DNA from: Apostichopus californicus | Taxonomy: Eukaryota > Echinodermata > Holothuroidea > Aspidochirotida > Stichopodidae | Direction: 5' to 3' | Assembly: GCA_020650975.1 (NCBI GenBank) | Contig: JAIPMN010000098.1 | Coordinates: 1 to 51,125, forward strand | Length of the DNA: 51,125 bases | Shown here: positions 22,362 through 37,989 of the stretch, one piece after another | Layout: every line of letters begins with the position of its first letter | Position numbering within the stretch: position 1 is the first letter of the stretch | Position numbers and translations under genes: made by a program | The notes under the pieces: model-generated | What the model was told of the DNA's origin: nothing | Database searches by the model: none | What the model saw: only the letters and a program-made list of their open reading frames with translations

Positions 22362-25300
22362 CGAAGAAACTGGGGTCCTCGTGGGTTTACGATGACATGA
22401 AGAAGACACCAGGCCACTCCTGTGAGGGGTTGATGCAGACTCTGCATATAGCATTGCGTTACGGCTTGATGATATGGGACGACTTTCGCCCAGTGGTGAG
22501 GAAACTTGTGAAAACTGAAGATGTTCATCCACCAAAGCCGAGCAAGTACTGATAAATATCTGGCGAATGAAGTGAAGAACGGGGAAACTTTGGCAGAGTG
22601 TTACAGAGTGTTCGTCAAGGAAGCAAGATGGATTCAGTACCTTACGATTCAGAAACGTGAAAAAAAAAAATATGGTGAATGCCATACATATATATATTTC
22701 ATCTATGTTGGAAATATAGAAAATTTTCAATGACAGTAACATGTAACCGTTCTCAAAGTAGATGCAGTAGCCATGTAATAGGTTAAATAGTATCTTGGAA
22801 CACTGGTCCATGTTTCTCATATATGTACATGCATCAATGTTAAACAGGTACACGTTGTTTAAATCTCTACCCACCAGCTGTTAGATTGATTTTGTCAAAC
22901 AGAAGCAAGCCAAAAATTTAATCTAAAGCCAGTTTTTAATGTTGATTTTGGTTCATTTCTGTGATGCTCTTTGATGCTAAAATGCCATCACAATGCAGTT
23001 TGCTATCTTGACCAGTCAAGTTCCATTGCAAATGGCAAAGAGATGTGTGGGGAACTTTTAATGAAACTTTCCTATTTGCATATCTGCATAACATTAGCAT
23101 AGGTATGAAGAAAACATCTGGTTGATAAACGACTATACTCGGTAAATATATATGACAAAATGCTAATCCAGAATTGCATCTTAGTGGATAAAATCTTATT
23201 TTGGATAATACACAGTTGGTTTTGAAAAGTTATCTCAAACTGACATCCAGAATATGAAAGACTGCTTAAAGTTGGAGTCGTTTGAAATGGATTGATACTT
23301 TACTGTTACTGTTACTACCAAATGCACTCACAAATTTGGGAGTTAAGACTGAAAAGGACTGCCCAGCAACATACCTATATAACTTCTGAGAGAAAAGTAA
23401 AATGTTGACCTACCTGGTCAGATGGCGATGCCCATCAGTGGGTGTTTTTTGTCAATAATACTTGATTTTAAAACAGTTTCTCATATCCTCACAGAAATGG
23501 TTTTATGAGTATTATTTTGTTCGTTTTGAATATTGGTCAATAATGTGTTCTCAGGATGCGCCTTGCGGAATTAAATACTATTTAATATCGGCTGTTCCGT
23601 GGAAGATTAGCAACTCTCCAGTGCATAAATAATTTCTTCCTGGCGACCTTTGAATAACACACTAATCAACCATAGACAGTTTATGACATTCGTTCCTTTT
23701 CATTCTATTTGCTCCCCGGGATACTTTTGCTCTTATAATCTTAGAACTTGTTTTGTTTTGTTACTTTCACACAGATTATACAACATTTTATTTTGTACCC
23801 AGTGATTTGTGTTTTTTGTTCTGTATTTTTTTTACATTTTTTTTTGTGTGGAAAAATTTCAGATATTTTTGTATACCTTTCTGTATCAAGTCCACAGTGA
23901 AACCTAAGAATCAAATTCTGACAAACGGGCAAGGTTCAGCTTGTCAGTGATGGGTCCTTGGAGTGCTGGAGACAAATATCCCATTGATTGTAGTATAAGG
24001 CTGTAATGTTGACCCATGACCCTCTGTACAGGCTCACAGCAACCTCCTAATTCTGACAAAACATGTCCCTAAAATTTCTCATTTTAAATTCTCTTGTTTT
24101 CTGTTGTTGTTGTAGACCTGTAAGGAATAGTGTATGAACACTGAAATAGATTTAGAAGCCATTCCAAGACTAAATGAAACCAAAATTTGGTCTAAAAAAT
24201 GTTTGTGTTTTAGGGATATGTAGTTTTATTTTTCTGGTGAGTTGTAAATGTTAATTCTAAGATCAGGTAAACCATATTGAGGGAGAAAGAAGAACTGACC
24301 TAATGATAGATGTATGCAATGTTTGTCAAGAAAGAATTATGGCAGCATTAAGCTTGGAGCAAGGAGATTCAAGAGAACACCTAGATAGTGGGTGCATATT
24401 TGGCCGAGGGGAACCTTTACAGGCAGAGATCCTCTGTCACTCAAAGTTCTTCAAAGATTTTTGAACAATATTGTGTTTGTAGAACCTGCATCAACTCAAT
24501 CTTTGTGGTGAAAGTAAGCATCATTGTCACACAATGTTTTATGATAATTGGCTCTTGTTTTGCTCAATTTTCACTTTCTCTCATGTTGAGCATGTGATAT
24601 CTCAAAGACTGCGGATGCACGTGTTTTCCTGTTTTGCCTGTTTTCAGAATACAATTAGTCATATGCTACACTAGAACCTAGTTGCCATTGCAACACTTCT
24701 TCTGCAATTGAATACACTGGAAGAGAAACTGTGTTTCCAGTTTGCTAGCTTCATGTCGGAACAGACGTGTAAAACATTTATAAAGCCAGTTCCTCTTTCA
24801 CAAGACGTAGAGATACCCACACTTGTCAGATTGCTGAAAAAAACCACTGGATTTGGAATTTTTGCGAGTCATCAGTGGCATTGCTCCTGTTTCTTTCTGT
24901 ATTTATTGTTTGAGTATTTGCACATATATATATATAACACTATCGTCTGGTATCGTCTTTAAGTGATTTGGGTAATTACTCATTGATTTTGCACTATTTA
25001 GCATGATGAAAGTGTCATATATTGTATCTCTTTCAACAATGCACCTGTTCAAATGTGGAAAAGATGTTCTCTCATGTAATGTGTATCTGGCAGGGAAGAG
25101 TGATTTTTTACTGATTGTATACAACAAGATGCTTGAAAGCCAACATGTTGAGGTTGTTACATTTACCTTTAAATGTTGAAAATGTCTGATGTAAAGTTGC
25201 ATAATATCTGACGATGCTATTGGATACTTGTCGATCATTTAACTCGACCAGACAAAGTATCTTTCAGATACCGAAGTAAAAGTGCAAACATTTTCTGATG

Positions 25301-26160
25301 TTTTGCAACTTTGCTTCTTCTGTGGAAAAGTATCTGCGAGAAGCCAATTTGAGCGTGGCATCAAATTCATCAATTACTCCATCACTGATCTTCATGCGGT
25401 GACAAATTCTGAAGGTGTCCGTTGCGATCCAAGTTGCAGCCCTATGTAGAGTGTCTGACTGACTGTAGGTTTGTTAATAAGTGTTGACCAAATATTATAG
25501 GTGCTTTAAAATATAGTATGCTCCTCTTTTAAATTTTTCTCTGGTTGTTTTAGGCTTCACTTTAAAGTTTTTTGTCTTTTTTTTTTTTTCAAATAGAATT
25601 TTTTTTTTTTGTGTTGCCTTTTAAAATATCATAATTTAATTTCTCCTAATAGTAGTGTGTTTAACAATGTTAATGGAAATGTTTTCCAATACCATAATCC
25701 CACTAACGCTACTTAAACAGACGGTTTCTGGGCGATATTCATCAAACTCTAACAGAATTCTCAGTTACTCTGAGTAGATTTCTCTGAGCTTAAAAAAGTA
25801 ACAAGATTTGTCATATTTTCATTAATCTCATCAGAAGCCCATACATTTGGTAAAAATGCTGCAAACCAATACTGCTGCTTTCTTCTTCTCTGTGACATGG
25901 TTGTCATTTTTTTCTTTTGTTCTTTTTTGTGGGTGGGTGGGGGGGGGAAGTATTTATTAAAGTATGTTTTCTCTGTTTCCTTGCAGGGATATAGATGAAT
26001 GATAATAATTTGAAGTACCATCTTGATTAGATTACCTTGAGAATATGGATTTTTGATATCAAACTGTAAAATTAAAAACATGTAAAAACACAACATCAAA
26101 TTAGTGGACGTTGGGTTATATCTGTGTAAAATTTTATATTCCAGAAGGTCGTGTCTAAAC

Positions 26161-26178
26161 TAGTAGTAGTAGTAGTAG
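26161..26178. repeat. (TAG)n microsatellite
   Basis: About six consecutive TAG units. Confidence 0.75.
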
Positions 26179-27087
26179 AAGTGTAATATTATTTTGACTA
26201 TATAATGAGAAAGAGAACAAACAAATGAAAGACTTTAAAAAAAAAAAAGATACAAAAAAAAAAGGATGTAAAAGTACCCAGAAGTCTCAGACTTACAATC
26301 CTTTAACAAGCAATATAGAAAGATCTACACTCATTTTTTAAAAAAAAATTGGTCCAGAGTAAAGAAGATAACACTTTAGTTGTAGTCAGTTTGATGTTAA
26401 GTGAGTTATTTACATGGGAAACTTGAGGAGACGGTTAATATCTATCGCCCAAATATGGACAAATTTTTAAAAGTATATTTGCATTTGGTGATGCCTCGTT
26501 GGTAGGGGGGTATGATTACTATATTCGCTTATTCTGTGAACCTTTATCTGGAATAAGCAAAACGTTGAATATAGTTTATCATATGAATGCAGAAGTTGCA
26601 TTTTATGCTATTTATTTAAATCAGTCGAATATCATAGGTTTCTTTAGTAATCATATCTTGTTGCACACATATGGATTCACTTCACATCTTTACATTCTGG
26701 CAAATCTTGGCGAGTCACAGTTTGTTTTTGTCTTCAGTAACAGTAACCGGAGGCAATACCATTTAATAAGTGCAGTACTGATATTCTATACAAATGTCAT
26801 ACTAGTGTCCTTCTCTTTCTTACTTTCTTTCTGTTATCTTTTGTTTTTATTTCCATCAAATTTTGACTGCCTAGAGAGATATATATCTTCTGGGTTTACT
26901 AATGTCTTACAATTCTTTTTATATTGTACCAATCTGCATCTGAAATGTGAGGCTATGTAAGAACCATTGAGAAGCAGATGACAACTACAGATTACAACAA
27001 TATAGACAATGACAAATATCTAGTGATAGAATAACTTGTACCATCATCACAGCAGAGTGGTTATGTGAGTACAACAGCATGTGTATG

Positions 27088-27580
27088 AGTACAAGTAGAA
27101 TATTCCTTGGTATGAGTACAAGGCTCTGAGCATGTGTAGCATTAGCATCTAGACTATAGGTTTCCAAAATATTGCAAGTACAAGTATGAGTACTTATACT
27201 AACACTAGTGTCTAAACTATAGGTTTCCAAAATGCCCTGAGTACAAGTATGGGTACTCATACTAGCACTAGTATCTAGACTATAGATTTCCAAAATGCAC
27301 GGAGTACAAGTATGAATACTCATACTAGCACTAGTATCTAGACTATAGATTTAAAAATGCACGGAGTACAAGTATGAATACTTATACTAACACTAGTATC
27401 TAGACTATAGATTTCCAAAATGCACGGAGTACAAGTATGAATACTTATACTAACACTAGTATCTAGACTATAGATTTAAAAATGCACTGAGTACAAGTAT
27501 GAATACTTAAACTAACACTAGTGTATAGACTATCTAGACTATAGATTTCCAAAATATCACAAGTATATGTATGTGTACTG
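27088..27580. repeat. 63-bp minisatellite, about eight copies
   Basis: The phrase TCTAGACTATAG or a close variant begins at 27149, 27211, 27274, 27337, 27399, 27462 and 27533, a 62-63 bp period except the last step. Each unit also contains GAGTACAAGTATGA and CACTAGTAT. From 27274 the units alternate ATTTCCAAAATGC and ATTTAAAAATGC, suggesting amplification as a roughly 125-bp dimer. Because 63 is a multiple of 3, the minus strand gives a false 21-residue repeat protein. Confidence 0.92.
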
Positions 27581-28131
27581 TTTGAAGTTACATGTTGTAA
27601 AAAAGACTAAGAATTAATGATATAATGCTTTTGACAATGAAAGAAAGAATCCTTTTCTTTTTCTAAGCATTAACTATAGTTGTCTCAAAAGTAAAACTTA
27701 AAGATTCGAGTGTTTCTTTTCTGGAATGGATGTTGATTACTTGAAGGATAAGCTCAGTTTGCAATCCTTGTAGTCATTATGGTAGGCAGTTAATGGTTTT
27801 TGTGAGAATCCTTGCTACGTTTTATAGGTGAAACATTTTGCTTTTGATGATATTGATAGAATTGATACTGACATTTTAAAATAATTTTTCACCCTGTTTC
27901 AAAAGTGTATTGTCTACATTAGATGTTTACATGATAAGGGCAATTGTTGGTTTTACAGAGCAATAATCATATTGTACTTAAAAAATAATGATTCTTTGTA
28001 ATTCCAGTGACAACAATCATGCATGTTAACTTCTTAATTTTTGTTTTTGTATCCAGAAAGCATCTGATTCAGTTATGTATACATTCCAGTTTTACTTGTT
28101 TGTGCTTGTGATGAAGATATGCATTTTGCCT

Positions 28132-28155
28132 GGGGGGGGGGTGGGGGTGGGGGGG
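28132..28155 (+). repeat. G-rich block, potential G-quadruplex
   Basis: Runs of ten, five and seven G are separated by single T, followed by more G pairs. If transcribed in the INO80D 3' UTR it would be G-rich in the RNA. Confidence 0.5.
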
Positions 28156-29637
28156 ACGGTGGTGGCAGGAGTCTTAGCTGATAATGGATCCCATGTGAAT
28201 GACTGCATAGGTCTATAGGAGTCAACCGAACCATTAAATATGAAAAGATAGCAATGTATCTAGACAAAAAGTTAGTGTAACTAATAAATGTTATTGCCCA
28301 AAAAACAGAGTCAAAGTAGGACAGAAAAGGTGTAAAGAATATATTTCAATGTACAATGTTTAGAAATTCTTTCACTGGAAGCAAACGAACAACCGTTACT
28401 CTATATTATTCAGATTGTGTTCAGCATTACATTTCAGTAATAATCTGCTATTCCTAACGAGTCAGACGATTTGTACACTAAGGTAACTGAACTTGCATGC
28501 AACTTGGTGTTGCTTTATAATAATTATTATTGAAGTCTATTTGAATCTATTACCTTTGTTTGCTTCTACTGTTTTATTTTTTGCCTAAATACAGCTTCCA
28601 TACTTCATTTAATATATCTAGAATGCTTCACTGCATAAACATGCAGTTTGGTTCAGTCTGTTCGATGAGTATTAAAGGATTACGAGGTAAAGACCTGAGG
28701 GTTTAAAGATGGAAGGCAATATATTTGTCTAGATCTTCCTCGGATCAAAATCACTTTCACTGTTCGGAAGTTTGGTTCGATGATAAATAATCGAGTGTAA
28801 GTTTTGTTTTGCTATTGTTAAGCAAACATCATCCATCCACAAGAAATAATTTCAAATACGTATTCTATCAAAGAGGAATTTCTTTTCCGCCTACAGCGTT
28901 TGTGAATCTTCTGTTAAAGTTTGACGGCTTCAGACATGGCTTTCAAATATGCTTTTATTTGGCTCAGCTGTGCTGATTCTGTGTGGCAGCTTATCTTCTC
29001 CCTTTAATACAGTATATTATCGGAGATGTCTGTGACTGTTAATCCTACCATTATCCTGCTGCTTTGACAACTCACATTGCATTTGTGTATTTATAAAACT
29101 TGTCTGTTAGCTTACTGGCTCAGACTATCTAGGGTATTGTTTCATAGGTACTCAGAAGATATTTAATAAATCTTTCTTTTAAAATCAGGTGAACATGTTG
29201 AACAAGAAAGAGACAGTGGTGGGAGGAGGAGGTGGATATTTTATTAAATATTTTACTTGTTTAAGATCAGTCAATTTGATTTCATAAGTTATCATCGACT
29301 TATTCCCTTTTTTTGGGGTGGAGGGGGGCGGTAAGGAGAATATTCTTGTCGGGCAGATCTCCAGAACGTTATTTGTTTTTTCTTCGATCACTTCCCCCAT
29401 TTTTATTTTTCCTTCTTTCTGATTTCTTCTCTATATTTTTGTTTTTCTCTCTTTGAGATGAGCAAATTTTATGCTATTGTAAGAATGACAAAATGTACTC
29501 GCATAGTTATGTACAAAGTATTTGTACTTTGTGTATTTTGTTTGATTGTTCGTTTGTCAGTCTGTTTCATTATCGTTGGGTAAGGGTGGACCAGTGTAAA
29601 GCTAGTGTACATTTTCTTGTAGACAATTTTCTATGGA

Positions 29638-29643
29638 AATAAA
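29638..29643 (+). terminator. INO80D: candidate distal INO80D poly(A) signal
   Basis: AATAAA on the plus strand, followed by T/G-rich sequence. Its use is inferred. Upstream alternatives lie at 28283 and 29165. Confidence 0.3.
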
Positions 29644-30309
29644 GATCTATTTTGATGTCTTGTGTATATTAAACATAGATGCCAACAAATTGACCATTTG
29701 TGTAGAGAAAAAGGGAAAAAATAATACTATAATACATGCAGATGTGCTATGGCAACTGATGATAACAAAGTACATGTGTCTGTATGTGTTTTTATTATTT
29801 TATCTTGGTGTACTTTTCATTGTTAGTTTTAATAATGATTTGATAACTCACTCATCCCATCCCCCACAACACCCCTCCCCCACCATTCAAGCCCACTACC
29901 TTCTCCCTCCTCAAAGCTCTTCCAAGTCCTTGTTTTTTCCTGGCACATTAGTTTAATTTCATTCTTACACAGATGGATCTATTCAGGTAAAATGTTATCG
30001 TAAATGGGATATTTGGATTTAAAGGAGGCCTTGGGTTGAGGTGTGGAGGTGTCCATCCTGCCTTATGGAAAGATGGCTGCTTTAGGCCGACTTACCATGG
30101 GCCTTGGGCTGTATAATTCTCAATTTACTTCAGACTGTGTGAGTGTGCAGCGGAAATCCTCAATCACTCTAACAGTTAAGATAGCATTTTCAAACATCTG
30201 TAAAACTACTGTTAACAGATGGGTGTGTGAAAAAATATCAAACCAGCCTACTGAGCTAGTGTTGGGGTATGTAACATTGCGATTAATATCTTTCAAAAAT
30301 CTTCATTAA
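29644..30309. other. intergenic, nothing firm
   Basis: Between the likely INO80D end and SEC61G. A YY1-type AAGATGGCTGC occurs near 30070, but no exon structure supports a gene start there. Confidence 0.4.
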
Positions 30310-30453
30310 GCAGATCTTGCCTATAAGAAATCCGCCCTATAATACCCCACTTTTTCTGTATAAACTACCCTAGGGTACCCACTCGACCAATTGGTCATGT
30401 CTTACGGAAAAAGTGGGCTATCTACAACAGATTTTCTGATGGGCAATTTCTGC
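30310..30453. mobile_element. short foldback (inverted-repeat) element
   Basis: The left arm (30310 to about 30365) begins GCAGATCTTGCCTATAAGAA and includes CCCCACTTTTTCTGTA. The right arm, reverse complemented from 30453, begins GCAGAAATTGCCCATCAGAA and includes GCCCACTTTTTCCGTA. The arms align with few gaps around a spacer with ACCAATTGGT. No coding capacity. Confidence 0.55.
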
Positions 30454-30909
30454 ATAATGTTAGCATTGTTTCTGATGGATGTTGGAATATCATCAGAATT
30501 AAGTGATTTTTAAGATATTGAGGTATGAATATGCAACATCTTAATATCTAGGCACTGAGAACATATCAGATGTTGAGAACCTTAAACTTTCGATACTCAG
30601 ATGAATCGTAGTGCTAATATTCAGCACGAAGGGATGATGAGAAACAGCTTGCAGTCGATCATTAGCTAAAGAACACCAGATGTCATTAACTCAAGGCTTT
30701 CTGTAATAAGTTTTTTTCCTCATTTTTTTAATGAGATCTCCCTCGATCTAAACAGGACTGGTTATGCCACAAATGGAACTTTTCCCTGAAAAGTTCATTT
30801 TCAACACACTCAGCTTTAATATCCTCTTTCGGAGTCTTGGATTGAGGGCGCAAGTCATATGAGAATTCTGACTGTTATCAGCTGATTTGCATCCTTCGTC
30901 CCATTTAAC

Positions 30910-31049
30910 GCATACGTGTACTTTTTCCCTACTACGTACCAAGCTTTGACGTGATTACACAGTCAGCGTACGCGATCCTGAACGTTCTTTCTATATTGCA
31001 AATCACATCGTCACAGCTGCTTCCATAAAACACCAATCCCTCTGAACAG
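30910..31049 (+). promoter_or_regulatory. SEC61G: likely SEC61G promoter and leader exon
   Basis: Two ACGTG cores (30914-30918 and 30949-30953), the second inside TGACGTGA, precede a likely non-coding exon that ends CTGAACAG at 31049, before the donor GTAGGC. The next acceptor (32361-32364) lies just before the start codon. The exact transcription start is not visible. Confidence 0.45.
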
Positions 31050-32364
31050 GTAGGCCCTACACATTATCAGAACACGTCAAGACAGGCGTATATTACTGAA
31101 TTTCCTTGCTTGACTTCCTATCAATTAGGCTTAGGCTATATGAAAATCGTATTATGTTTTAAAGTGTAATCGTGTGTAGTAAGTAAGGGTTTGCTAGTCA
31201 AAGGCTAGGCTAAGTGTTGCCTAACGTTAGTCTAGCCTAACGTTAGACTAGCTGGAAGGCCTATCCAAGACCAATGTAACTCGCTGAAGACGTTACGACA
31301 TAGTTGCTCTACTGTAGGCGCTCATAGTCATAACGTTGTCCACTCAGTAATTATATATAAAGCTGCCAGGTCCTAAGCTACATTAGCGTAATCCACCCGC
31401 GGAAGGTTCAAGCTGGAATTGCAGCGTAAATTACCTTTCTTACATACAAGTTACTGCCATGTTTTGAGCATTGCTGTCCATTGGCCTAACTTAAGTTTAA
31501 GAGTTATAAAGGACATGTTTCATCACTTGATGAGAGTTTTAGTATACTCTGCTAAAGCAGCTTTAACTTAAGGGTTGTCCAAATAGATAGCTTTACTCAT
31601 TACATGACGTATCCATTCTGGCAGATAAGTAAGGCAGAATTGACTTAGATGACCTATTATAGTTAATCGATACTTGCAGTGCGTAATCCCTTTTTTTCTA
31701 TAGTTACAGTGTGGCAAATGTTGGTAGCTTCTCACAAAGAAATATGTGCAAATTGATGTATTACACTCCAAATTCAACCTCCAGTTAATCATTTCCACCC
31801 ACTAAGAACATGAGTAGGGCAGGCTAAGTAAAACAAGGTTAATTCTATAAACAATTTGACAACTGCCTAAGAAGTATATATCCATATGGCATTGGAGCTG
31901 GTCAGTTTTTAGGTGATTCTTTTTTTTCCATGGTATTCATGCAACAATGGTTGTATGAGTTTCGCTTAGTACTAGTTACATGAACAAGTAATGGTAATCA
32001 TAATGGTCACTCAGCATTAGAAAAATAACTGGGAAATTTGAAAGAACATTGGAAATCATTTGAATCCTATTCTAGCCAATAATTTCTTTGCACTTTCAAA
32101 GTAAGTAATAACATTTGCAAATTGTTAAGGCAAAACTGCAATATCTTACAATCAGTTAACAAGTGGTAGAACTACAATTGTATTATCAACCATTCACAAT
32201 TGGTGATTCATGATAGATTTATCTTCTTTAATAAGACAATATATGTTTGACTTTTACTCTAAATTCAGACAGTAGATACATATGTATATCCTACAATTGG
32301 TACAAAAGGTACCAGTTGGTGTATCTTCATGATATCAATATGGCTGTTCTTTCCTTTCATACAG
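31050..32364 (+). other. SEC61G: SEC61G leader intron
   Basis: Inferred intron. It contains two close copies of the palindrome CTAACGTTAG (about 31220-31250) but no exon or clear transposon. Confidence 0.4.
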
Positions 32365-32387
32365 AGAACTCCACCAATCGAACAAAA

Positions 32388-34514
<2,127 letters not shown>

Positions 34515-35715
34515 AAGTACTTTACCAAATTTTAACAACCTTGCTCAGCCTATACTCATCAGGATGTAAAATACCAGACCTGGACAATCCTGACAAATGT
34601 ACAGACACTTCCTGTGACCATGAACCGAGAATTATGACTAGATAGCCTATGAGAGATTGCCTATGAGCTATTTGAACAACTCCCAGGGCTTCATATTGTG
34701 CTGACAATAGGCAGAGAACAGCATCAGATGTACAATAATGTGATCAGGGCTTTTGAATTTTGACAATATACTGACAAAATTTAAAATTTAAGGTACATCC
34801 TTTATCATTCCATATCATCACTATCACCTAGTGAGGTATGAGTAAGTTTAATGAAAACCAATCTCAACGTTTGGTTTACCCTGTGTTCCTGTATTCGTGT
34901 CCTTCTTTTGATATATTAGTTAACTGAATTAAGCTTAAAACTGCTGATAGTTATCTACAGTATGTTTTCTGAGAATTGTCCTTTTCATTGATATATTGTC
35001 CATATTGGTTCTCGTTAAAGTGCAAAACTAAAACTCACATTGTCATTATGATTAGCCATTTTTGTTTGGAATAATTCTCTTTGGCCTGTTTCACCTTTTA
35101 AGTTGAATATTATCTTCCCCTTACCCTCCCCTTCCCCATTTTACCTATTGTTTTAATCAATTGTCTGTAATCACACCTCAGATATAGTAGCAAACTTCAT
35201 TGACTCAATGCCTCATCAAGGTTTGTCCTCAATGGATGATTTCTCTTTGGGTTCTTTCTGTTACTCTTGCAATGCTACGCAGTAGCAACCATCTTCTGCA
35301 TTTGGAATCCTCCTTTTTCAAATTCTTCAATTCTAAGCAGAGCTTGATCGCAGTGTGAAGTTTAGTGTGCCAACCTAAAGACAAAAACTTGACCAGTTTT
35401 TGCACATTTTAATTTGATATATGACCTTTGTCCCTGTTGATATCTCAGCCTTTCTTTGTTCTATGTTCGTATATGACAATAGATTGTTACAGTTTAGAGA
35501 ATAAGGGTTTGTAATTTAATGAAAAATTGTACAGAAACTGTGTAATGATGATATTGAGATGATTTACTTAATGTCTTGTTTATTAGATTGTGATCATAGT
35601 GTCACTTTTCTTCAGAATTTTTTTTCTTTTTTTTTCTGCTTTAAGGAACACTGAGTAAACTTCCTGCTAGTGTCACATGGGATTTGTGGCATTTGGTTGT
35701 ATTTTACAAATAAAG
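34515..35715 (+). other. SEC61G: SEC61G 3' UTR
   Basis: Non-coding sequence after the stop, up to a canonical AATAAA at 35709-35714. The end is inferred from that signal. Confidence 0.5.
35709..35714 (+). terminator. SEC61G: candidate SEC61G poly(A) signal
   Basis: AATAAA about 1.2 kb after the stop, in T-rich surroundings. Confidence 0.4.
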
Positions 35716-37985
35716 TAATTTCATCTAAGATATTATACATTTTCTTGTCGTCATTGATGTCAATGTTGTTGCATGAGAGCTGATTAACAGCGAACATGTT
35801 TGGGAAGGATAAGATGCAGCTAAATATCTTGAAGATATTCATAGGGGGAAAATTTACACTTGCTCAATCAATGTTTCAACAAGTATCATTTGAATCCACC
35901 GTTGAAGTTGCTCAACAGATTTCTGGGTGGATCGTCTGTGCCAAAGATGTGCTAGCCAGAATATGATCCTGCAATTAACTCATCATTACCTGAGACTTGT
36001 ATTCAATCTATCAATACTAATATTGGTCACTTCATTTACAAAACGTAAAAAGAAGAAAAGTAACATCAAAGTTTTGTTTCAAAACTATAATTTGACTCTG
36101 GCAAGATGAGAACAACTTTCACATTTTAGTATAATACCTTAAAAATTGATGAATTTAAGGAAAAATGGAAACTTGCTTTTTTTTTTGCAATGTTCGAAAT
36201 GACATTCAAATTTCTTAAATCGGGAAAAGTAATGGTTTTCCAGCATAAATTGTATTGTAAGGCACTGCACTTAGAGGATGGACATAATCACTTCAATTAT
36301 TGGAAAGCTGGAATATCATTAAATATTTGAAGAAAAAAAACCCCCTCTGTTTCTTTAAATTCTGTGTTTGTTTGACTCGCATGTAATTAATAATACTGTT
36401 AACAAACTTAAGAGACCTGAATCTAATTATTCATTATTCCTCTTATTATTGATTGTGGGTTACAAAACCTGGAGATTATTACTATTCTCACTTTGCCCTT
36501 CACCCTGTTATGTTGTTGTCCATTGCATAGAACCTTTAACCTCATAAGTTGGGGAACGGTCCCATCTTAAAAACACAATTACAAAATTACAATTACAAAA
36601 TTTACACAAATGACATATTAATTACAAAACAGTTTAGCTACGTAAACATAACACAAATACCTGTAGTGACAGTAATAATGTAATGTAACAATGCAGTTTC
36701 TGATGAATATGTATGAGATGAATATGTATGATATTACACAGCATGTACAACCAGCATATTTGCTGTTGCAAGTTAAAAATTAGATATGCGACATGTAAAG
36801 TAAATAAGACATGTAAAATAAATAATAAATAAAGAACACACTTCTTTTTACAAATTATGCAGTATCAATTGATATAAAACATACAACAACTTGAAAACCG
36901 CATTGAAAAAAAACAACGGTGGGAAGTTTTTGAGGTATCAGATATCTGTCATGAACTGACTAAAGGAGGCAGGATTTGTGCAGAAAGAACCGACTCGGAC
37001 AAAACATAACAAAGTATTTCATGAGAAAGAGGAAACTAAAACAACACTTCATGAAGAATTAAAAGAGTGTCTAAATTTAAAATAACACTTTGATTGAAAT
37101 CTTGTGTTTTTTACCTTCCTTCCTTTTTCAATTTTAAGGCAGTTTATCAAGTCCTTCCTCCCATGCATATACATTGTGGTTCATAGTTGATTCATTATCG
37201 AAAAAACTAATTGTTGAATGAAAGTCATCGCTGAGACGATCAATTCTTAAGAACAAAAGACAAGATGACAATAGACAATAACAATAGGTTTAGTTTCGTT
37301 AGACAAAGGTGTAAGTCGAAACACAGATTCCCCCTACTACCTCCTTTACATTTTCAATTACATTTGTTAGAAAAGTCACTTTTAATTACTTTAATATTTT
37401 GTGTTCTCTTCAAACTCCATTAAATATCATTCAAATGAAAATTTAAAATGTAGCTTAACTTACAACTATGAAGATTATATAGTATGGTAGACTTCACTAT
37501 TCAGAATCTAAAATCTATGTAAGGGACTCAATAGCTCTCATAGGATAAACTTAACAAAAACTTAGAATGAAACAATTAAATTCCTTTATCCTTGATGACT
37601 GCATTTAACAAGACTTCTCTCAGTTTTTTTTCCATGCAGAGGTTAGCAAAAAAAATAAAAAATGAATAAAAAGAAAACAATATCAACAATTTTTTTATTG
37701 CCATTAAATGATTCAAATGAAAATGAGTTGTAATTTACATGAATAGAATAATGTCATATAATTTACATGACTATAGCACAATAAAAAGTGTAAATTCGGT
37801 GGAAGGTTAATGGACAGGGTAGTGACAGAATAGTATAATTAAATTGTCACTATAAATATAGGATATCTTAATGTTAATTTACTAAATAGGACATAAAGCA
37901 CAGAAATTTAGTTATGATTGTCCACAAGACAGACAATCTGAGTCCAGGTATCAATTCCATAATTTCTGTATAAATTCTGGCAGCT
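35716..37985. other. convergent intergenic region
   Basis: AT-rich. Near 36563-36625 there are repeated ATTACAAA-type words, and the adjoining 36520-36570 block, read on the minus strand, resembles a retroelement 3' end. No gene recognised. Confidence 0.4.
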
Positions 37986-37989
37986 TACT

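Larger units (their letters stand above)
22362..29637 (+). other. INO80D: probable long INO80D 3' UTR and intergenic DNA
   Basis: AT-rich, with no homology-supported exon on either strand. The canonical AATAAA signals I saw are at 28283, 29165 and 29638, so the 3' UTR could be several kilobases. Contents that can be named are the minisatellite at 27088-27580, a (TAG)n run near 26161, homopolymers and a G-rich block at 28132. The 153-codon open frame at 26499-26960 is hydrophobic, lacks homology and is most likely chance. Confidence 0.45.

Noticed and set aside
22358..22552. Plus-strand frame overlapping the INO80D stop (ATGA)
   Set aside because: No homology and no sign of reinitiation; ordinary 3' UTR.
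26499..26960. 153-codon open frame on the plus strand
   Set aside because: Hydrophobic, AT-driven composition, no homology and no promoter or splice context. The longest chance frame in non-coding DNA here.
26985..27323. Minus-strand 112-codon frame with a 21-residue repeat
   Set aside because: It is the translation of the 63-bp minisatellite; the period is a multiple of three, so the frame stays open by itself.
27088..27580. CRISPR-like array
   Set aside because: The whole 63-bp unit repeats, with no unique spacers, in a eukaryotic intergenic or 3' UTR context.
30043..30309. 88-codon frame starting near an AAGATGGC site
   Set aside because: The YY1-like word made it worth a look, but there is no homology, splice structure or poly(A) signal, and it ends at a foldback element.
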